A stretch of 64,000 bases of DNA from Paracoccus denitrificans (GTDB taxonomy: Bacteria; Pseudomonadota; Alphaproteobacteria; Rhodobacterales; Rhodobacteraceae): contig NZ_FNEA01000005.1 of the NCBI RefSeq assembly GCF_900100045.1, forward strand, positions 1 through 64,000, written 5' to 3'. Under the pieces are notes generated by a model. That model was given only the letters and a program-made list of their open reading frames with translations. It made no database searches and had not been told where the DNA came from. Positions 27,618-35,892 of the stretch are shown here, one piece after another. Made by a program: the position numbers and the translations under genes. Positions within the stretch are counted from its first letter, which is position 1. Every line of letters starts with the position of its first letter.

Positions 27618-27959
27618 TCAGCGGGCGGCCGCCAGTTTCAGCGGCCGCTCCAGCATCTCGCCTTCGGGGTTCGAGATCACCCGCAGCAAGGGGCGGGTCT
27701 GGTCGGGCTTCTCGCCCATCTCCCGCAGCAGGCCGGGCAGTTCCGAACGCTGGTTGCCCGCGACAAGGCAGACGAAGCGGGCATGACGCAAGCCAGCCTG
27801 CACTTCGAATTCAAGTTCGACCAGATCGCCCGCCTCGGGCCATTCGGTCGTGACGACAAGGTTCTCCTTGCCCTGAAGATAGGCCAGCGCGCCGTGATCC
27901 TCGCACCAGATCACAGCTTTTTCCTTGGCCGGACTGCTCCATAAAATAACCCCGATCAT
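27618..27959 (-). CDS. Conserved hypothetical protein
   Basis: Predicted cytoplasmic protein of 113 residues that I do not recognise. It starts MIGVILWSSPAKEKAVIWCEDHG and is polar throughout, with no signal peptide or membrane helix after the first few residues. The start at 27959 is well supported by TTTAGGAGCTTTC just upstream, a near-ideal ribosome-binding site, so the gene is probably real. It converges on ilvH with 5 bases between stops. A 251-base gap without a gene lies upstream and presumably holds its promoter; nothing else clear is seen there. Confidence 0.7.
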   Translation of the reverse strand: MIGVILWSSPAKEKAVIWCEDHGALAYLQGKENLVVTTEWPEAGDLVELEFEVQAGLRHARFVCLVAGNQRSELPGLLREMGEKPDQTRPLLRVISNPEGEMLERPLKLAAAR

Positions 27960-28210
27960 GAAAGCTCCTAAAGCAAAGCCGCCCGGACAATAATGGACGC
28001 AATCCAACCCTTGCGGGAAATTATCGGCAATTTCTCGCCTATGAAAGCAAATTTTGGCGGAACCGTTCAGTTTGAGCCCGGATTTGCAGGCAAATTGCAC
28101 ATTTACACCGGATTGGCCATCGAAATTCCCTGAGAATTACGGCTTTCCGTGACAAATCATGGATCTGGCGCAAGCAAGGACGCGATGCAGCAATGCAACA
28201 GCACCCGGCG

Positions 28211-28963
28211 TCATCGCACCCGGCCCGCCCGGTAATCGGCCACCGCGCGCGCCACCTGTCCCATGCGGGCGCTTCGGGACGGGTGCGTGCCCAGAATTTT
28301 GTCACCCGGATCGGGGATGCGGGCAAAAAACAGCGCACCGTGTTCGGGATCGAAACCGGCATTCAGCGTGATGATCGCCCCCAGGTAATCCGCTTCGAGT
28401 TCCCAATCCTTGGAATAATAGCGGGCACCCATCTGGGCACCGAAATCCTGCGCGGTGCGAATCGCCTCGGGATCGCCGCCATAGGCGCTGGCCAGCCCGC
28501 CCAGGATCACCGCACCCACGGTCGCGGCGCCGGTCTTGCGGTTGATATGGCCCAGGATGTGATGGCTCGCCTCATGTCCGACGACGAAGGCCAGTTCGTC
28601 GGCATTCCGCGCCTCGCCGATCAGCGAAAGGGTGAACCCGATGATCGGCCGGCCGCTGGGATCGACGGTCTGGAAGGCGTTCGGCTCCAATCCCGCTCGG
28701 TCATCGACGACGAACTGGAAGTCACAATTGATCGGCTGGGTGCGGCGTTGCAGGCATTCACGCTCGACCGCCGGTTCCATGCGGCTGACCACCGCGATGA
28801 AGGTGCGGGCCGAGGCCGAGGCGTTCGCCGGCGTATCCGGCGCCGGCGTGATGGTGACATCCGGCCCACCGGGCTGCGGCACCCCCGGCTGCGGAACGGG
28901 CGCGGCGACACAGCCCGCCAGCACCAGCACGATCGCCGCCACCGCCTGCCATGTCCTGACCAT
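28211..28963 (-). CDS. M48-family metallopeptidase lipoprotein
   Basis: Zinc protease of the M48 family anchored as a lipoprotein, 250 residues. Residues 1-18 form a lipoprotein signal with lipobox LAGC. The zinc motif HEASH (HEXXH) occurs in VGHEASHHILGH, and the third ligand is the Glu in ELEADYLGA. M48 lipoproteins related to LoiP/BepA act in outer-membrane quality control. An in-frame ATG at 28978 would add five residues; the one at 28963 has GGGGGCGG at a better distance. About 45 residues after the lipidated cysteine are Pro-rich linker. Confidence 0.9.
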   Translation of the reverse strand: MVRTWQAVAAIVLVLAGCVAAPVPQPGVPQPGGPDVTITPAPDTPANASASARTFIAVVSRMEPAVERECLQRRTQPINCDFQFVVDDRAGLEPNAFQTVDPSGRPIIGFTLSLIGEARNADELAFVVGHEASHHILGHINRKTGAATVGAVILGGLASAYGGDPEAIRTAQDFGAQMGARYYSKDWELEADYLGAIITLNAGFDPEHGALFFARIPDPGDKILGTHPSRSARMGQVARAVADYRAGRVR

Positions 28964-29086
28964 CTGCCGCCCCCGCATATCCCTGGTTCGCGCCACTTTA
29001 GCCGGGCCTTTCATCCCGCGCCAAGCCCCGGGCTTGCCCTGGCCGCAATATCACGCGATTGTTGCAAAAAGCACGGAAGGATCGCC

Positions 29087-29338
29087 ATGTTCACCATCGA
29101 GCATGATTTCGACGCGACCGTCATCACCCTGATCGACGAACTCCCCGAGGCCGAGGCGGGCTCGCGGCCGCTGAACGAGGATGTCGTGATCCAGAGTTTC
29201 GAGGATCGCGTAGTGGTCGAGCAATTCGACCCCGACACCGGCGAGCTGGCGCAGATCGTCCTGACCATCGAGCAGCTGGAGGAATTGCGCGCCGCGCTGA
29301 ACCTGCCCGAAGGCAATTACCGGCTGCAGCGCGGCTAG
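29087..29338 (+). CDS. Small conserved acidic hypothetical protein
   Basis: Acidic protein of 83 residues, no signal peptide, not recognised. GGAAGG stands 6 bases before the ATG at 29087. Codon use matches surrounding genes, and the frame ends in TAG, so a real gene is likely. Its last bases CTAG also contain the stop of the convergent DUF167 gene, since CTAG reads TAG on both strands. It is divergent from the M48 lipoprotein gene, with which it shares a 123-base intergenic region. Confidence 0.65.
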   Translation: MFTIEHDFDATVITLIDELPEAEAGSRPLNEDVVIQSFEDRVVVEQFDPDTGELAQIVLTIEQLEELRAALNLPEGNYRLQRG

Positions 29339-29583
29339 TCGATGCGGAACAGCTTGTCGCGGGCGGTGGCGCCGCGCACCAGCACCAGCCGCGACTTGGC
29401 GACGCCCAGCGCCTTGGCCAGCAGCTTGACCACGGCGGCATTGGCCTTGCCGTCCTCGGGCACCGTGGTCACGGTGACGCGGATCGCCTCGCCGTCCAGG
29501 ATCACCGCATTGCGCGAGGCGCGCGGCGTGACGCGCACGGCGATTTCGGCGCCGGGCCGGGCAAGATGGCTCAGGTCGGTCAT
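29335..29583 (-). CDS. DUF167 (YggU) family protein
   Basis: Small cytoplasmic protein of 82 residues with the whole DUF167/YggU domain: IAVRVTPRASRNAV at the front, VTTVPEDGKANAAVVKLLAKALGV in the middle and VLVRGATARDK at the end. The fold is known from structural genomics, but the function is not. It overlaps the stop of the convergent gene by four bases (CTAG). Confidence 0.9.
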   Translation of the reverse strand: MTDLSHLARPGAEIAVRVTPRASRNAVILDGEAIRVTVTTVPEDGKANAAVVKLLAKALGVAKSRLVLVRGATARDKLFRID

Positions 29584-29688
29584 GCCCCTTTGAAGCCGCG
29601 CGCGGCAAAAAAGGCAATGCCGGCTGGCATAGGCCGGCCCGCACCGCTATCTGGAAGGCAGGACACGCGCGAACCCGACGAGGACCGA

Positions 29689-30255
29689 ATGGAACATGCC
29701 GATCCCGCCACCCTTGCCTTCCTGCGCCGCCGCCGCTCGCATCCGCCGAAGCTGCTGACCGGCCCCGCCCCCTCGCGCGAGGCGCTGGCGGACCTGCTGG
29801 AACTGGCCGCCCGCGTGCCCGACCATGGCAAGCTGGAGCCCTGGCGCTTCGTGGTGCTGGGGCGCGATGCGCTGGACCGGCTGGCCCCGGTGCTGGCCGA
29901 GCATGTCCTGGCCAGGAGCGGGGACGAGGCCGCGGCGGAAAAAGCGCGCTCGGCCTTTGGCTCGCCGGTGATCGTGGCGGTGGTCTCGGCCCCCGTCGCA
30001 AGCCCGAAGGTGCCGGAATGGGAACAGTTCCTGTCGGCCGGGGCGGTCTGTCTGGAACTGGTGAACGCGGCGCTGGCGGCAGGCTATGGCGCGGCCTGGC
30101 TGACCGGCCCCGCGGCCGAGCCGGAATTCGCCCGCCCGCATCTGGGCATCGGCGAGGGCGAGCGCATCGTGGGGTTGGTCCATATTGGCCAGCGCGGCCC
30201 GACCCCGCCCGAGCGTCCGCGGCCGGATGTTGCGGCCAAGACCACCTTCCTGTGA
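29689..30255 (+). CDS. Nitroreductase family protein
   Basis: FMN-dependent nitroreductase-like oxidoreductase, 188 residues, near the family's usual size and closest to the YdjA type. FLRRRRSHPPK near residue 9 matches the N-terminal FMN-binding Arg/Ser pattern, ARVPDHGKLEPWRFVVL near 42-58 is the central cofactor loop, and GAAWLTG with GLVHIGQ closes the site. GAGG lies close before the ATG at 29689. The stop overlaps the next start in TGATG, so the two genes are translationally coupled. Physiological substrate unknown. Confidence 0.92.
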   Translation: MEHADPATLAFLRRRRSHPPKLLTGPAPSREALADLLELAARVPDHGKLEPWRFVVLGRDALDRLAPVLAEHVLARSGDEAAAEKARSAFGSPVIVAVVSAPVASPKVPEWEQFLSAGAVCLELVNAALAAGYGAAWLTGPAAEPEFARPHLGIGEGERIVGLVHIGQRGPTPPERPRPDVAAKTTFL

Positions 30256-30947
30256 TGGTGCTACGCGCGGTGATCCTCGCTTGGGGAGACCTGCTGCGGC
30301 CGCGTATCTTCGGCGTGGTCGCGCTTGGCGTGGCGCTGACGCTGGTGCTGTTCGTGGCGCTGCAAGCCGGCGCCTTCTGGGCGATCCGCGCCTTTGCGCC
30401 CGAGACGCTGACCCTGCCCTGGATCGGCCCCGTGCCGCTGGCACCCGCGCTGTCCTGGAGCTCGCTGCTGCTCTTTCCGCTGATGAGCATCTTCCTGATG
30501 ATCCCGGTCGCGGCCAGCTTTTCGGGACTGTTCGCCGAGCGCGTCTCGGATGCGGTCGAAGAGGTGCACTATCCCGCCCGCAAGGGCCTGCCGGTCGATT
30601 TCTGGGACGGGCTCTGGGAATCGCTGGCCGTGATGGGCGCGGTCATCCTGGTGACGCTGGTGCTGACGCCCTTCCTGGGCCCGCTGGCCTCGGTGCTGTT
30701 CTATGGCGGCAACGGCTGGCTTCTGGGGCGCGAGTTCTTCCAGATGGCGGCCCGGCGCCACCTGCACGAACCGCAGGCGACCGCGCTGCGCCGCAGCCTG
30801 ACGACGCAAGCCACGGCGCTGGGGGTGCTGATCGCGCTGCTGCTGACCGTGCCGGTGCTGAACGTGGTCATTCCGGTGCTGGCGGCGGCGGGGTTCACCC
30901 ACCTTTTCCATATCAGCGCGTCCAGGCCTCAAGGTCTGCGCGGGTGA
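30255..30947 (+). CDS. EI24/CysZ-like integral membrane protein
   Basis: Integral membrane protein of 230 residues with about four to six helices, including long ones near 18-45, 70-90, 120-150 and 185-220. The arrangement LFPLMSIFLMIPVAASFSGLFAERV and the YGGNGWLLGREFF stretch fit the EI24 domain family (CysZ sulfate transporter group). The ATG overlaps the nitroreductase stop. The last 35 bases overlap the convergent DUF1467 gene. Sulfate transport is only a family-level suggestion; many EI24 proteins in this order are uncharacterised. Confidence 0.82.
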   Translation: MVLRAVILAWGDLLRPRIFGVVALGVALTLVLFVALQAGAFWAIRAFAPETLTLPWIGPVPLAPALSWSSLLLFPLMSIFLMIPVAASFSGLFAERVSDAVEEVHYPARKGLPVDFWDGLWESLAVMGAVILVTLVLTPFLGPLASVLFYGGNGWLLGREFFQMAARRHLHEPQATALRRSLTTQATALGVLIALLLTVPVLNVVIPVLAAAGFTHLFHISASRPQGLRG

Positions 30948-31173
30948 TGACGCCGGCGACGATGACATAGGCGATCACGCCCCAGATCAGCGCAGCGATC
31001 AGCGTCGCCCACAGCACCTTCTTCTTCAGCTTCGGCTCATGCGGCGCACCGGCGGGCGTGCCGGGCGTGACCTGCCCGACATCGGCCTGGCTTTGCTGGC
31101 CGATCGGCAGCAGCACGAACAGCACCAGAAACCACAGCACGGCATAAAGGACGATGCCTCCGGTCAGGCTCAT
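30913..31173 (-). CDS. DUF1467 family membrane protein
   Basis: Small protein of 86 residues with two membrane helices (about 5-25 and 55-75) separated by a polar, Pro-rich loop. It matches DUF1467, a family I recall mainly from Alphaproteobacteria. The ATG at 31173 overlaps the stop of mce (TGATG), so it is the second gene of a two-gene unit with the epimerase. Function unknown. Its final 35 bases overlap the end of the convergent EI24-like gene. Confidence 0.85.
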   Translation of the reverse strand: MSLTGGIVLYAVLWFLVLFVLLPIGQQSQADVGQVTPGTPAGAPHEPKLKKKVLWATLIAALIWGVIAYVIVAGVITRADLEAWTR

Positions 31174-31577
31174 CAGACCTGCTCCAGCTCGATCAGGCAG
31201 CCGTTGAAGTCCTTGGGATGCAGGAACAGCACCGGCTTGCCATGCGCCCCGATCTTGGGCTCGCCATTGCCCAGCACGCGCGCACCCTCGGCCTTCAGCT
31301 TGTCGCGGGCGGCCAGGATATCCTCGACCTCGAAGCACATGTGATGGATGCCGCCCGAGGGATTCTTTTCCAGGAACCCCTTGATCGGGCTTGCGTCGCC
31401 CAGCGGATAGAGCAGTTCGATCTTGGTGTTCGGCAGTTCGATGAAGACGACGGTGACGCCGTGGTCGGGCTCGTCCTGCGGCGCACCGACCTTGGCGCCA
31501 AGGCTGTTTTCATATTGCGCGGCCGCGGCCTTCAGGTCGGGCACGGCGATGGCGACATGGTTCAGGCGTCCGATCAT
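31173..31577 (-). CDS. mce: Methylmalonyl-CoA epimerase
   Basis: Metal-dependent epimerase, 134 residues, vicinal-oxygen-chelate (glyoxalase) fold. It interconverts the (S) and (R) forms of methylmalonyl-CoA in propionyl-CoA degradation. The family pattern LNHVAIAVPDL at about 5-15 carries the first metal His; GGIHHMCFEVEDI holds the second and the C-terminal FNGCLIELEQV the Glu ligand. GGAGG ends 5 bases before the ATG at 31577; an in-frame GTG at 31580 is less likely. Paired with DUF1467. Confidence 0.95.
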   Translation of the reverse strand: MIGRLNHVAIAVPDLKAAAAQYENSLGAKVGAPQDEPDHGVTVVFIELPNTKIELLYPLGDASPIKGFLEKNPSGGIHHMCFEVEDILAARDKLKAEGARVLGNGEPKIGAHGKPVLFLHPKDFNGCLIELEQV

Positions 31578-31644
31578 CACTTCCTCCGTCGTTTGCGCCC
31601 TTCTAGGGCGACAAGGCGGCGGGGGGAAGGAAAAGAAAGCGCCG

Positions 31645-31659
31645 TTAACCGCTTCTTAG
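31645..31659 (+). promoter_or_regulatory. CtrA-type binding site (TTAA-N7-TTAG)
   Basis: TTAA at 31645-31648 and TTAG at 31656-31659 with exactly 7 bases between them, one base off the perfect CtrA consensus, 55 bases before the response-regulator start. It closely resembles the box at 18946-18960. Confidence 0.45.
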
Positions 31660-31713
31660 GGGAATCGCGCGATCCTTGGGGCAGATGGAGATTCCCAGTT
31701 AGGATTTTACGAG

Positions 31714-32442
31714 ATGGAACAGGAAAGGATCGGTGCGGACGCATTCCCCACCTGGCGGGTCACCCTGCCCAACCGGCCCCTGACCGGCCTGACGGTGCTG
31801 GTGATCGAGGATTCGCGCGTCGCCAGCGAGGCGGTGCGCCTGCTCTGCCTGCGCTCGGGCGCACGCATCCGCCGGGCCGACAGCATCCGCGCGGCCCTGC
31901 GGCATCTGCAGACCTATCGCCCGGGCGCGGTGATGGTGGATATGGGCCTGCCAGACGGCGACGGCGCCGACATGATCGCCACCATCGCCAAGGCGATGCC
32001 GCGGGTGCCGGTGATCCTGGGCATCTCGGGCGATCCGGCCAATCGCGACGCGGCGCTGAGGGCGGGGGCCGACGGCTTCCTGGCAAAGCCCATCGAAAGC
32101 CTGGCGCTGTTTCAAGAGGCGATCCTGGCGGTCCTGCCGCCCGAGGCGCGGCCCCGGGGGTTGCGTGCGCTGCCCGACGACATGATCACCGCCGATCCCG
32201 AGGCGCTGCGCGACGATCTGGCGCATGTCGCCGATGTGCTGGCGCAGGCCGACGACACCGGCGCTATCGACTATATCGCGCGCTTCCTGGCCGGGGTGGC
32301 ACGCTCGGCGCATGACCGAATGCTGGAGGATGCGGCGACAACGCTGGCGCAGGACCATGCCGACGGCCGGGCGCTGGCCATGGACGTGGCCCGGATCAGC
32401 GGGCTGGTGCAGGACCGGCTGGCGGCGGTCCGCAGTTCGTGA
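31714..32442 (+). CDS. Response regulator with receiver domain and novel C-terminal half
   Basis: Two-component receiver protein of 242 residues. After a 26-residue leader, the receiver domain (about 27-145) shows the acidic pocket (VIEDS), phosphorylated Asp in VDMGLPDGDG at about 76 and the conserved Lys in FLAKPIE. The remaining 95 residues are helical, lack a recognisable DNA-binding motif and could be a helical output or phosphotransfer-like module. A CtrA-type box precedes the gene. No histidine kinase is next to it. A role in the CtrA/cell-cycle network is suggested by the box only. Confidence 0.85.
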   Translation: MEQERIGADAFPTWRVTLPNRPLTGLTVLVIEDSRVASEAVRLLCLRSGARIRRADSIRAALRHLQTYRPGAVMVDMGLPDGDGADMIATIAKAMPRVPVILGISGDPANRDAALRAGADGFLAKPIESLALFQEAILAVLPPEARPRGLRALPDDMITADPEALRDDLAHVADVLAQADDTGAIDYIARFLAGVARSAHDRMLEDAATTLAQDHADGRALAMDVARISGLVQDRLAAVRSS

Positions 32443-32446
32443 CGGT

Positions 32447-33187
32447 TCAGGCCACCGTCAACGCCGACAGGCTTTGCCGCTGGCGCCCCTGGGCATCGAA
32501 ATTCCCGGGCGCGAGCCATGCGCGGTGCGCCGCGGCAAGGCGGGGCCAGTCGCGGTCGATGATGGCATACCAGGCCGTGTCGCGGTTGCGGCCCTTGTAG
32601 ATCATGTGCTGGCGAAAGATGCCCTCGAAGGCGAAGCCATAGCGCAGCGCGGCCCGGCGCGAGGGGGCGTTCAGCGCGTCGCATTTCCACTCGACGCGGC
32701 GATAGCCCGCATCGAAGGCCCAGCCGATCATCAGCGAGATCGCCTCGGTCGCCGCGGGGGTGCGCTGCATCGGGGGTGCGATCTCGATATGGCCGATCTC
32801 GATCACGCCGTTGGCGGGGTCGATGCGCATGAACGAGGCCAGGCCGCCCACCTTGCCGGTCGCACGGTCGCGCAGGGCATAGAAGCAGGGGTCGGATTTC
32901 GCGGCCATCTCTGCCTGCCAGCCGCGATAGGCCGGCAGATCGGCAAAGGGGCCATAGCCCAGGTAGTCCCAGACCCAGTCCTGCCCCTGATTGGCCGCGA
33001 ACAGATCCTCGGCATGACGATCCGGGTCCAGCCGCTCCAGCAGCACATGCCGGCCCTCGATCAGATCGGGCCCGGGTGCCGGGGGCGGGGTGAAGCCGAC
33101 AACGACAGGGCCGGTGGGGCGGTCCTGCGCGGCCGGGGAATCGATGGCGACGGAGGGGCCGGGGCTGGCCGGGGAATCCTCGGGCAT
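32447..33187 (-). CDS. GNAT family N-acetyltransferase, RimJ/RimL-like
   Basis: Acetyltransferase of 246 residues. After a disordered, Pro-rich N-terminus of about 40 residues, the GNAT fold covers 42-215: LERLDPDRHAEDLFAAN at the start, VIEIGHIEIAPPMQRTPAATEAI as the acetyl-CoA-binding strand and helix, and VEWKCDALNAPSRRAALRYGF as the RimJ-type ending. Sugar, amine or protein N-terminal substrates are all possible. It converges with the response regulator, with 4 bases between stops. Confidence 0.9.
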   Translation of the reverse strand: MPEDSPASPGPSVAIDSPAAQDRPTGPVVVGFTPPPAPGPDLIEGRHVLLERLDPDRHAEDLFAANQGQDWVWDYLGYGPFADLPAYRGWQAEMAAKSDPCFYALRDRATGKVGGLASFMRIDPANGVIEIGHIEIAPPMQRTPAATEAISLMIGWAFDAGYRRVEWKCDALNAPSRRAALRYGFAFEGIFRQHMIYKGRNRDTAWYAIIDRDWPRLAAAHRAWLAPGNFDAQGRQRQSLSALTVA

Positions 33188-33207
33188 GGGCGGAACTCCG
33201 ATGGGGC

Positions 33208-34389
33208 TCAGGCCAGCATTGCCGGATCTCCGCCAAGGTCAAGCCCGGGAAAGATCGTGCGCTCCAGCCTGTCCTGCCCGATCCCGAACAGCCCGTGCAT
33301 GGCCCAGGCGGCATAAGCGCGAATATCGCGCACGGGCATCAGGTCGCGACCGGCGTAAAGCTGGCCCTCGCCCAGTCCCGGCCAGTCGCCGAAAGCGCGG
33401 CCACCCCGGATCGCGCCGCCGGCCATCAGCAGCGCCCCTCCGGTGCCGTGATCGGTGCCGCCCGAGCCGTTCTCGCGCACGGTGCGGCCAAATTCGGTCA
33501 TGGCCAGCACGGCGGTTCGGCCCCAGTTCGGCCCCAGCCCCTCGCGCAGCTTCAGGATCGCCGCCGCCAGCCGATCCAGCCCCCGGCCAAGGACGGCATG
33601 CTGGTTGGCATGGCTGTCCCAGCCGGGGATCGAAAAGGCGGCGATGCGGCTTTCGGCATTCAGCCGGCTGGCCGCAAAGGCCGCCAGCGCCTCGGCATCG
33701 GCGGTCGGCCCCGGGTTCCGGCCGATATCCGTGGTCTCGCCGCTGATCTGCACCGCATCCTGCGCCGCGGCGCGGAACAGCGGATCGTCGTGGTAGACAT
33801 GCTCCAGAAGCATCTGCGCCTGCGGCGACAGCTTCAACGAGGCGCGCGGCGCCCAGCTGAGATGCGCAGCCTTGCCGGCCAGGATCCTCATCTGCTCGAC
33901 GCCGACGGCATAGGCGGTCTCGGCCGCGGCGCCGGGCGTAGCTTGCAACAGCCGGTTCAGCCAGCCGCCCACCCGCCAATCCACCGGCAAGTCGTTGCCG
34001 GTCCCGGCCTCCAGCAGATCCTGGCCGTCGAAATGGCTGCGCTTGTCGCGATAGGGGGTCGAGACGGCATGGGCGAAGGCCAACTCGCCCCTCTGCCACA
34101 GCGGCAGAAGCAGTTCGAGCCGCGGATGCAGCGCATAGAAGCCGTCGAGGTCCAGCGCACCGCCTTCCGGCCCCACCGAAAGGCTGCGACGCAGCTTGCC
34201 CAGCATCGGGTCGCCATAGGGCTGAATCGCGTCGAGCCCGTCCATGGCACCGCGCAGGATGATGACGACAAGCCGGTTCTCACCCGGAAGCGCGGCGAAG
34301 GTCATCGAGTTCATCAGCGGGTGCGCCGCGGCCGAACAGCCGATCAGCGCAGCCCCTTTCAGAAACAGGCGTCGGTCCAGTTTCGGCAT
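33208..34389 (-). CDS. DUF1501 domain protein with Tat-like signal
   Basis: Exported protein of 393 residues. The N-terminus has a twin-arginine motif, DRRLFLKG, followed by a hydrophobic stretch to about residue 30, so folded export through Tat is likely. The mature part matches DUF1501, a sulfatase/alkaline-phosphatase-like fold: LVVIILRGAMDGLDAI near 40-55, FAHAVSTPYRDKRSHFDGQD and AVLAMTEFGRTVRENGSGGTDHG, where metal-binding Asp and His would sit. It is always found together with DUF1800, here the gene just upstream (9-base gap). Substrate unknown. Confidence 0.9.
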   Translation of the reverse strand: MPKLDRRLFLKGAALIGCSAAAHPLMNSMTFAALPGENRLVVIILRGAMDGLDAIQPYGDPMLGKLRRSLSVGPEGGALDLDGFYALHPRLELLLPLWQRGELAFAHAVSTPYRDKRSHFDGQDLLEAGTGNDLPVDWRVGGWLNRLLQATPGAAAETAYAVGVEQMRILAGKAAHLSWAPRASLKLSPQAQMLLEHVYHDDPLFRAAAQDAVQISGETTDIGRNPGPTADAEALAAFAASRLNAESRIAAFSIPGWDSHANQHAVLGRGLDRLAAAILKLREGLGPNWGRTAVLAMTEFGRTVRENGSGGTDHGTGGALLMAGGAIRGGRAFGDWPGLGEGQLYAGRDLMPVRDIRAYAAWAMHGLFGIGQDRLERTIFPGLDLGGDPAMLA

Positions 34390-34398
34390 CCGTCCCTC

Positions 34399-35766
34399 CT
34401 ATCGCCGGTTGAAATCGCCCGAGGCGAGGATCAGCGCCACGCCCTCGGCCGCGCTTTCCGCCTTGGGCACGGCCCAGGCGAGTTCCGCCGATTGCGTGCT
34501 GCCGAAGGCCGAGACCAGCATCCCGCGCGGGTCGGGCAGTTCGTCCAGCAGCAGGCGCGGGATGCGCAGCGACCAGTTGATGCGCGCGGCCAGGGTCTGG
34601 GGCGCGATCCAGGCATCGGCACCTTCCGGCCAGCCATCCGGCCCCTTGGGCCGGCCCCAGGGCTGGCCCATGGCCTCGACCGGCCCCCAGGCGGCGCGGC
34701 GAAACTCGGGCAGTTCCAGCCGCGCGATCCGTTCGCCGCGAATACCCAGAGCCCTCAGCCCGGCCACGCAGAAATCGAAAGGCTGGCGCACCTTCTGCCG
34801 CAGGCCCGAGGCCAGGTCGGGATGGCTGGCCATCACGCGATAGACCTGCGGCAGGTCGCCGCCGCTGTCGCGCCAGATGGCCGCCATGGACCCGACCAGA
34901 TCCTCGGAAGGGTCGTCCGAGACGAAATGCACCGCCAGCTTGCGCGACAGGTGCCGAGCCGTCTCGGGCCGGCGCGCGATGTCGCGAAAGGCGGCACGGA
35001 TGTCGTCGAGCCCGCCGCGCCGACCCCCGCCATAGGCCTGGCCCAGCACGGTTTCCGCCCCCGGCTCGGCCCAGGCGCGCTTGAAGGCGAACCCCTCCTG
35101 ATGGGAAAAGCTCAGCCCGGTCAGCAGTTCGGCCAGTTCGCGCACGTCCTTCTGATCATAGCCGGCTCCCACACCCAGCGAATGCAGTTCCAGAGCCTCG
35201 CGGGCGAGGTTCTCGTTCAGCCCCAGATGACGCTGGGGCCGGCGCCGGGCAAAAGGCGAGTTCGGCCCCCGGCTGGAGGTCTGGTCCAGATAGACCAGCA
35301 TCATCGGATGGGTATCGGCGGCCAGAAACATATCCTCGAAACGGCCATTCACATGCGGGCGGATCGCCTCGTCCACGAAGGCCATCGCCAAGGCGTTGTT
35401 CACCTTGTTGATCGCGCGGACGGTGAAATGATCGCTCCAGAACTGCACCAGCCTCTCGCCGAAGCCGATCGGATCGTCCAGGGCGCGGATCACCCGGCGG
35501 CGCAGGTCCTCGAGCGGCAGGGTGCCAAGCAGCCGGCCGGCCTCCTGCGCCTCGGGCGGTTCGGGCCGATCCTCGCGCAGGGCCTGCAGACCCAGGCGGA
35601 ACCGGGTCGCGATCTCGCGGGCCGTGTCGGTGGTCACCGCCTCGGGGCCCGGACCGGCATTGGCGGCTCCGGCCAGCACCGCCTCGACATCGGCGGGCGG
35701 CGGCATCAGCGGCGACAGGCCAAAGCCCAGACGGATCGCCGCCAATTCGGGAAACCCAAAGCTCAT
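34399..35766 (-). CDS. DUF1800 domain protein
   Basis: Protein of 455 residues with the DUF1800 profile: RLGFGLSPLMPPP at the N-terminus, FWSDHFTVRA, LARELLELH-type NENLAREALELHSLGVGAGYDQKDVRELAELLTG in the middle (quoted residues are near 188-221 in parts) and RKLAVHFVSDDP. No clear signal peptide is visible. The DUF1800/DUF1501 pair occurs widely in Planctomycetes and some Proteobacteria, usually as a two-gene operon, and its biochemical role is unknown. Here the pair stands between a GNAT gene and aspS. Confidence 0.88.
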   Translation of the reverse strand: MSFGFPELAAIRLGFGLSPLMPPPADVEAVLAGAANAGPGPEAVTTDTAREIATRFRLGLQALREDRPEPPEAQEAGRLLGTLPLEDLRRRVIRALDDPIGFGERLVQFWSDHFTVRAINKVNNALAMAFVDEAIRPHVNGRFEDMFLAADTHPMMLVYLDQTSSRGPNSPFARRRPQRHLGLNENLAREALELHSLGVGAGYDQKDVRELAELLTGLSFSHQEGFAFKRAWAEPGAETVLGQAYGGGRRGGLDDIRAAFRDIARRPETARHLSRKLAVHFVSDDPSEDLVGSMAAIWRDSGGDLPQVYRVMASHPDLASGLRQKVRQPFDFCVAGLRALGIRGERIARLELPEFRRAAWGPVEAMGQPWGRPKGPDGWPEGADAWIAPQTLAARINWSLRIPRLLLDELPDPRGMLVSAFGSTQSAELAWAVPKAESAAEGVALILASGDFNRR

Positions 35767-35892
35767 GCAATCATCCTTGCAGGGGAAATCGCCCCATGCG
35801 CAAGGTTATGGCACGGCCCCGACCCAAGGTCAGATCACGCTTTCCTCAGCATGCGGCGCCGCGGCAAGACCCTGCCGATGCGCCGCAATGGG

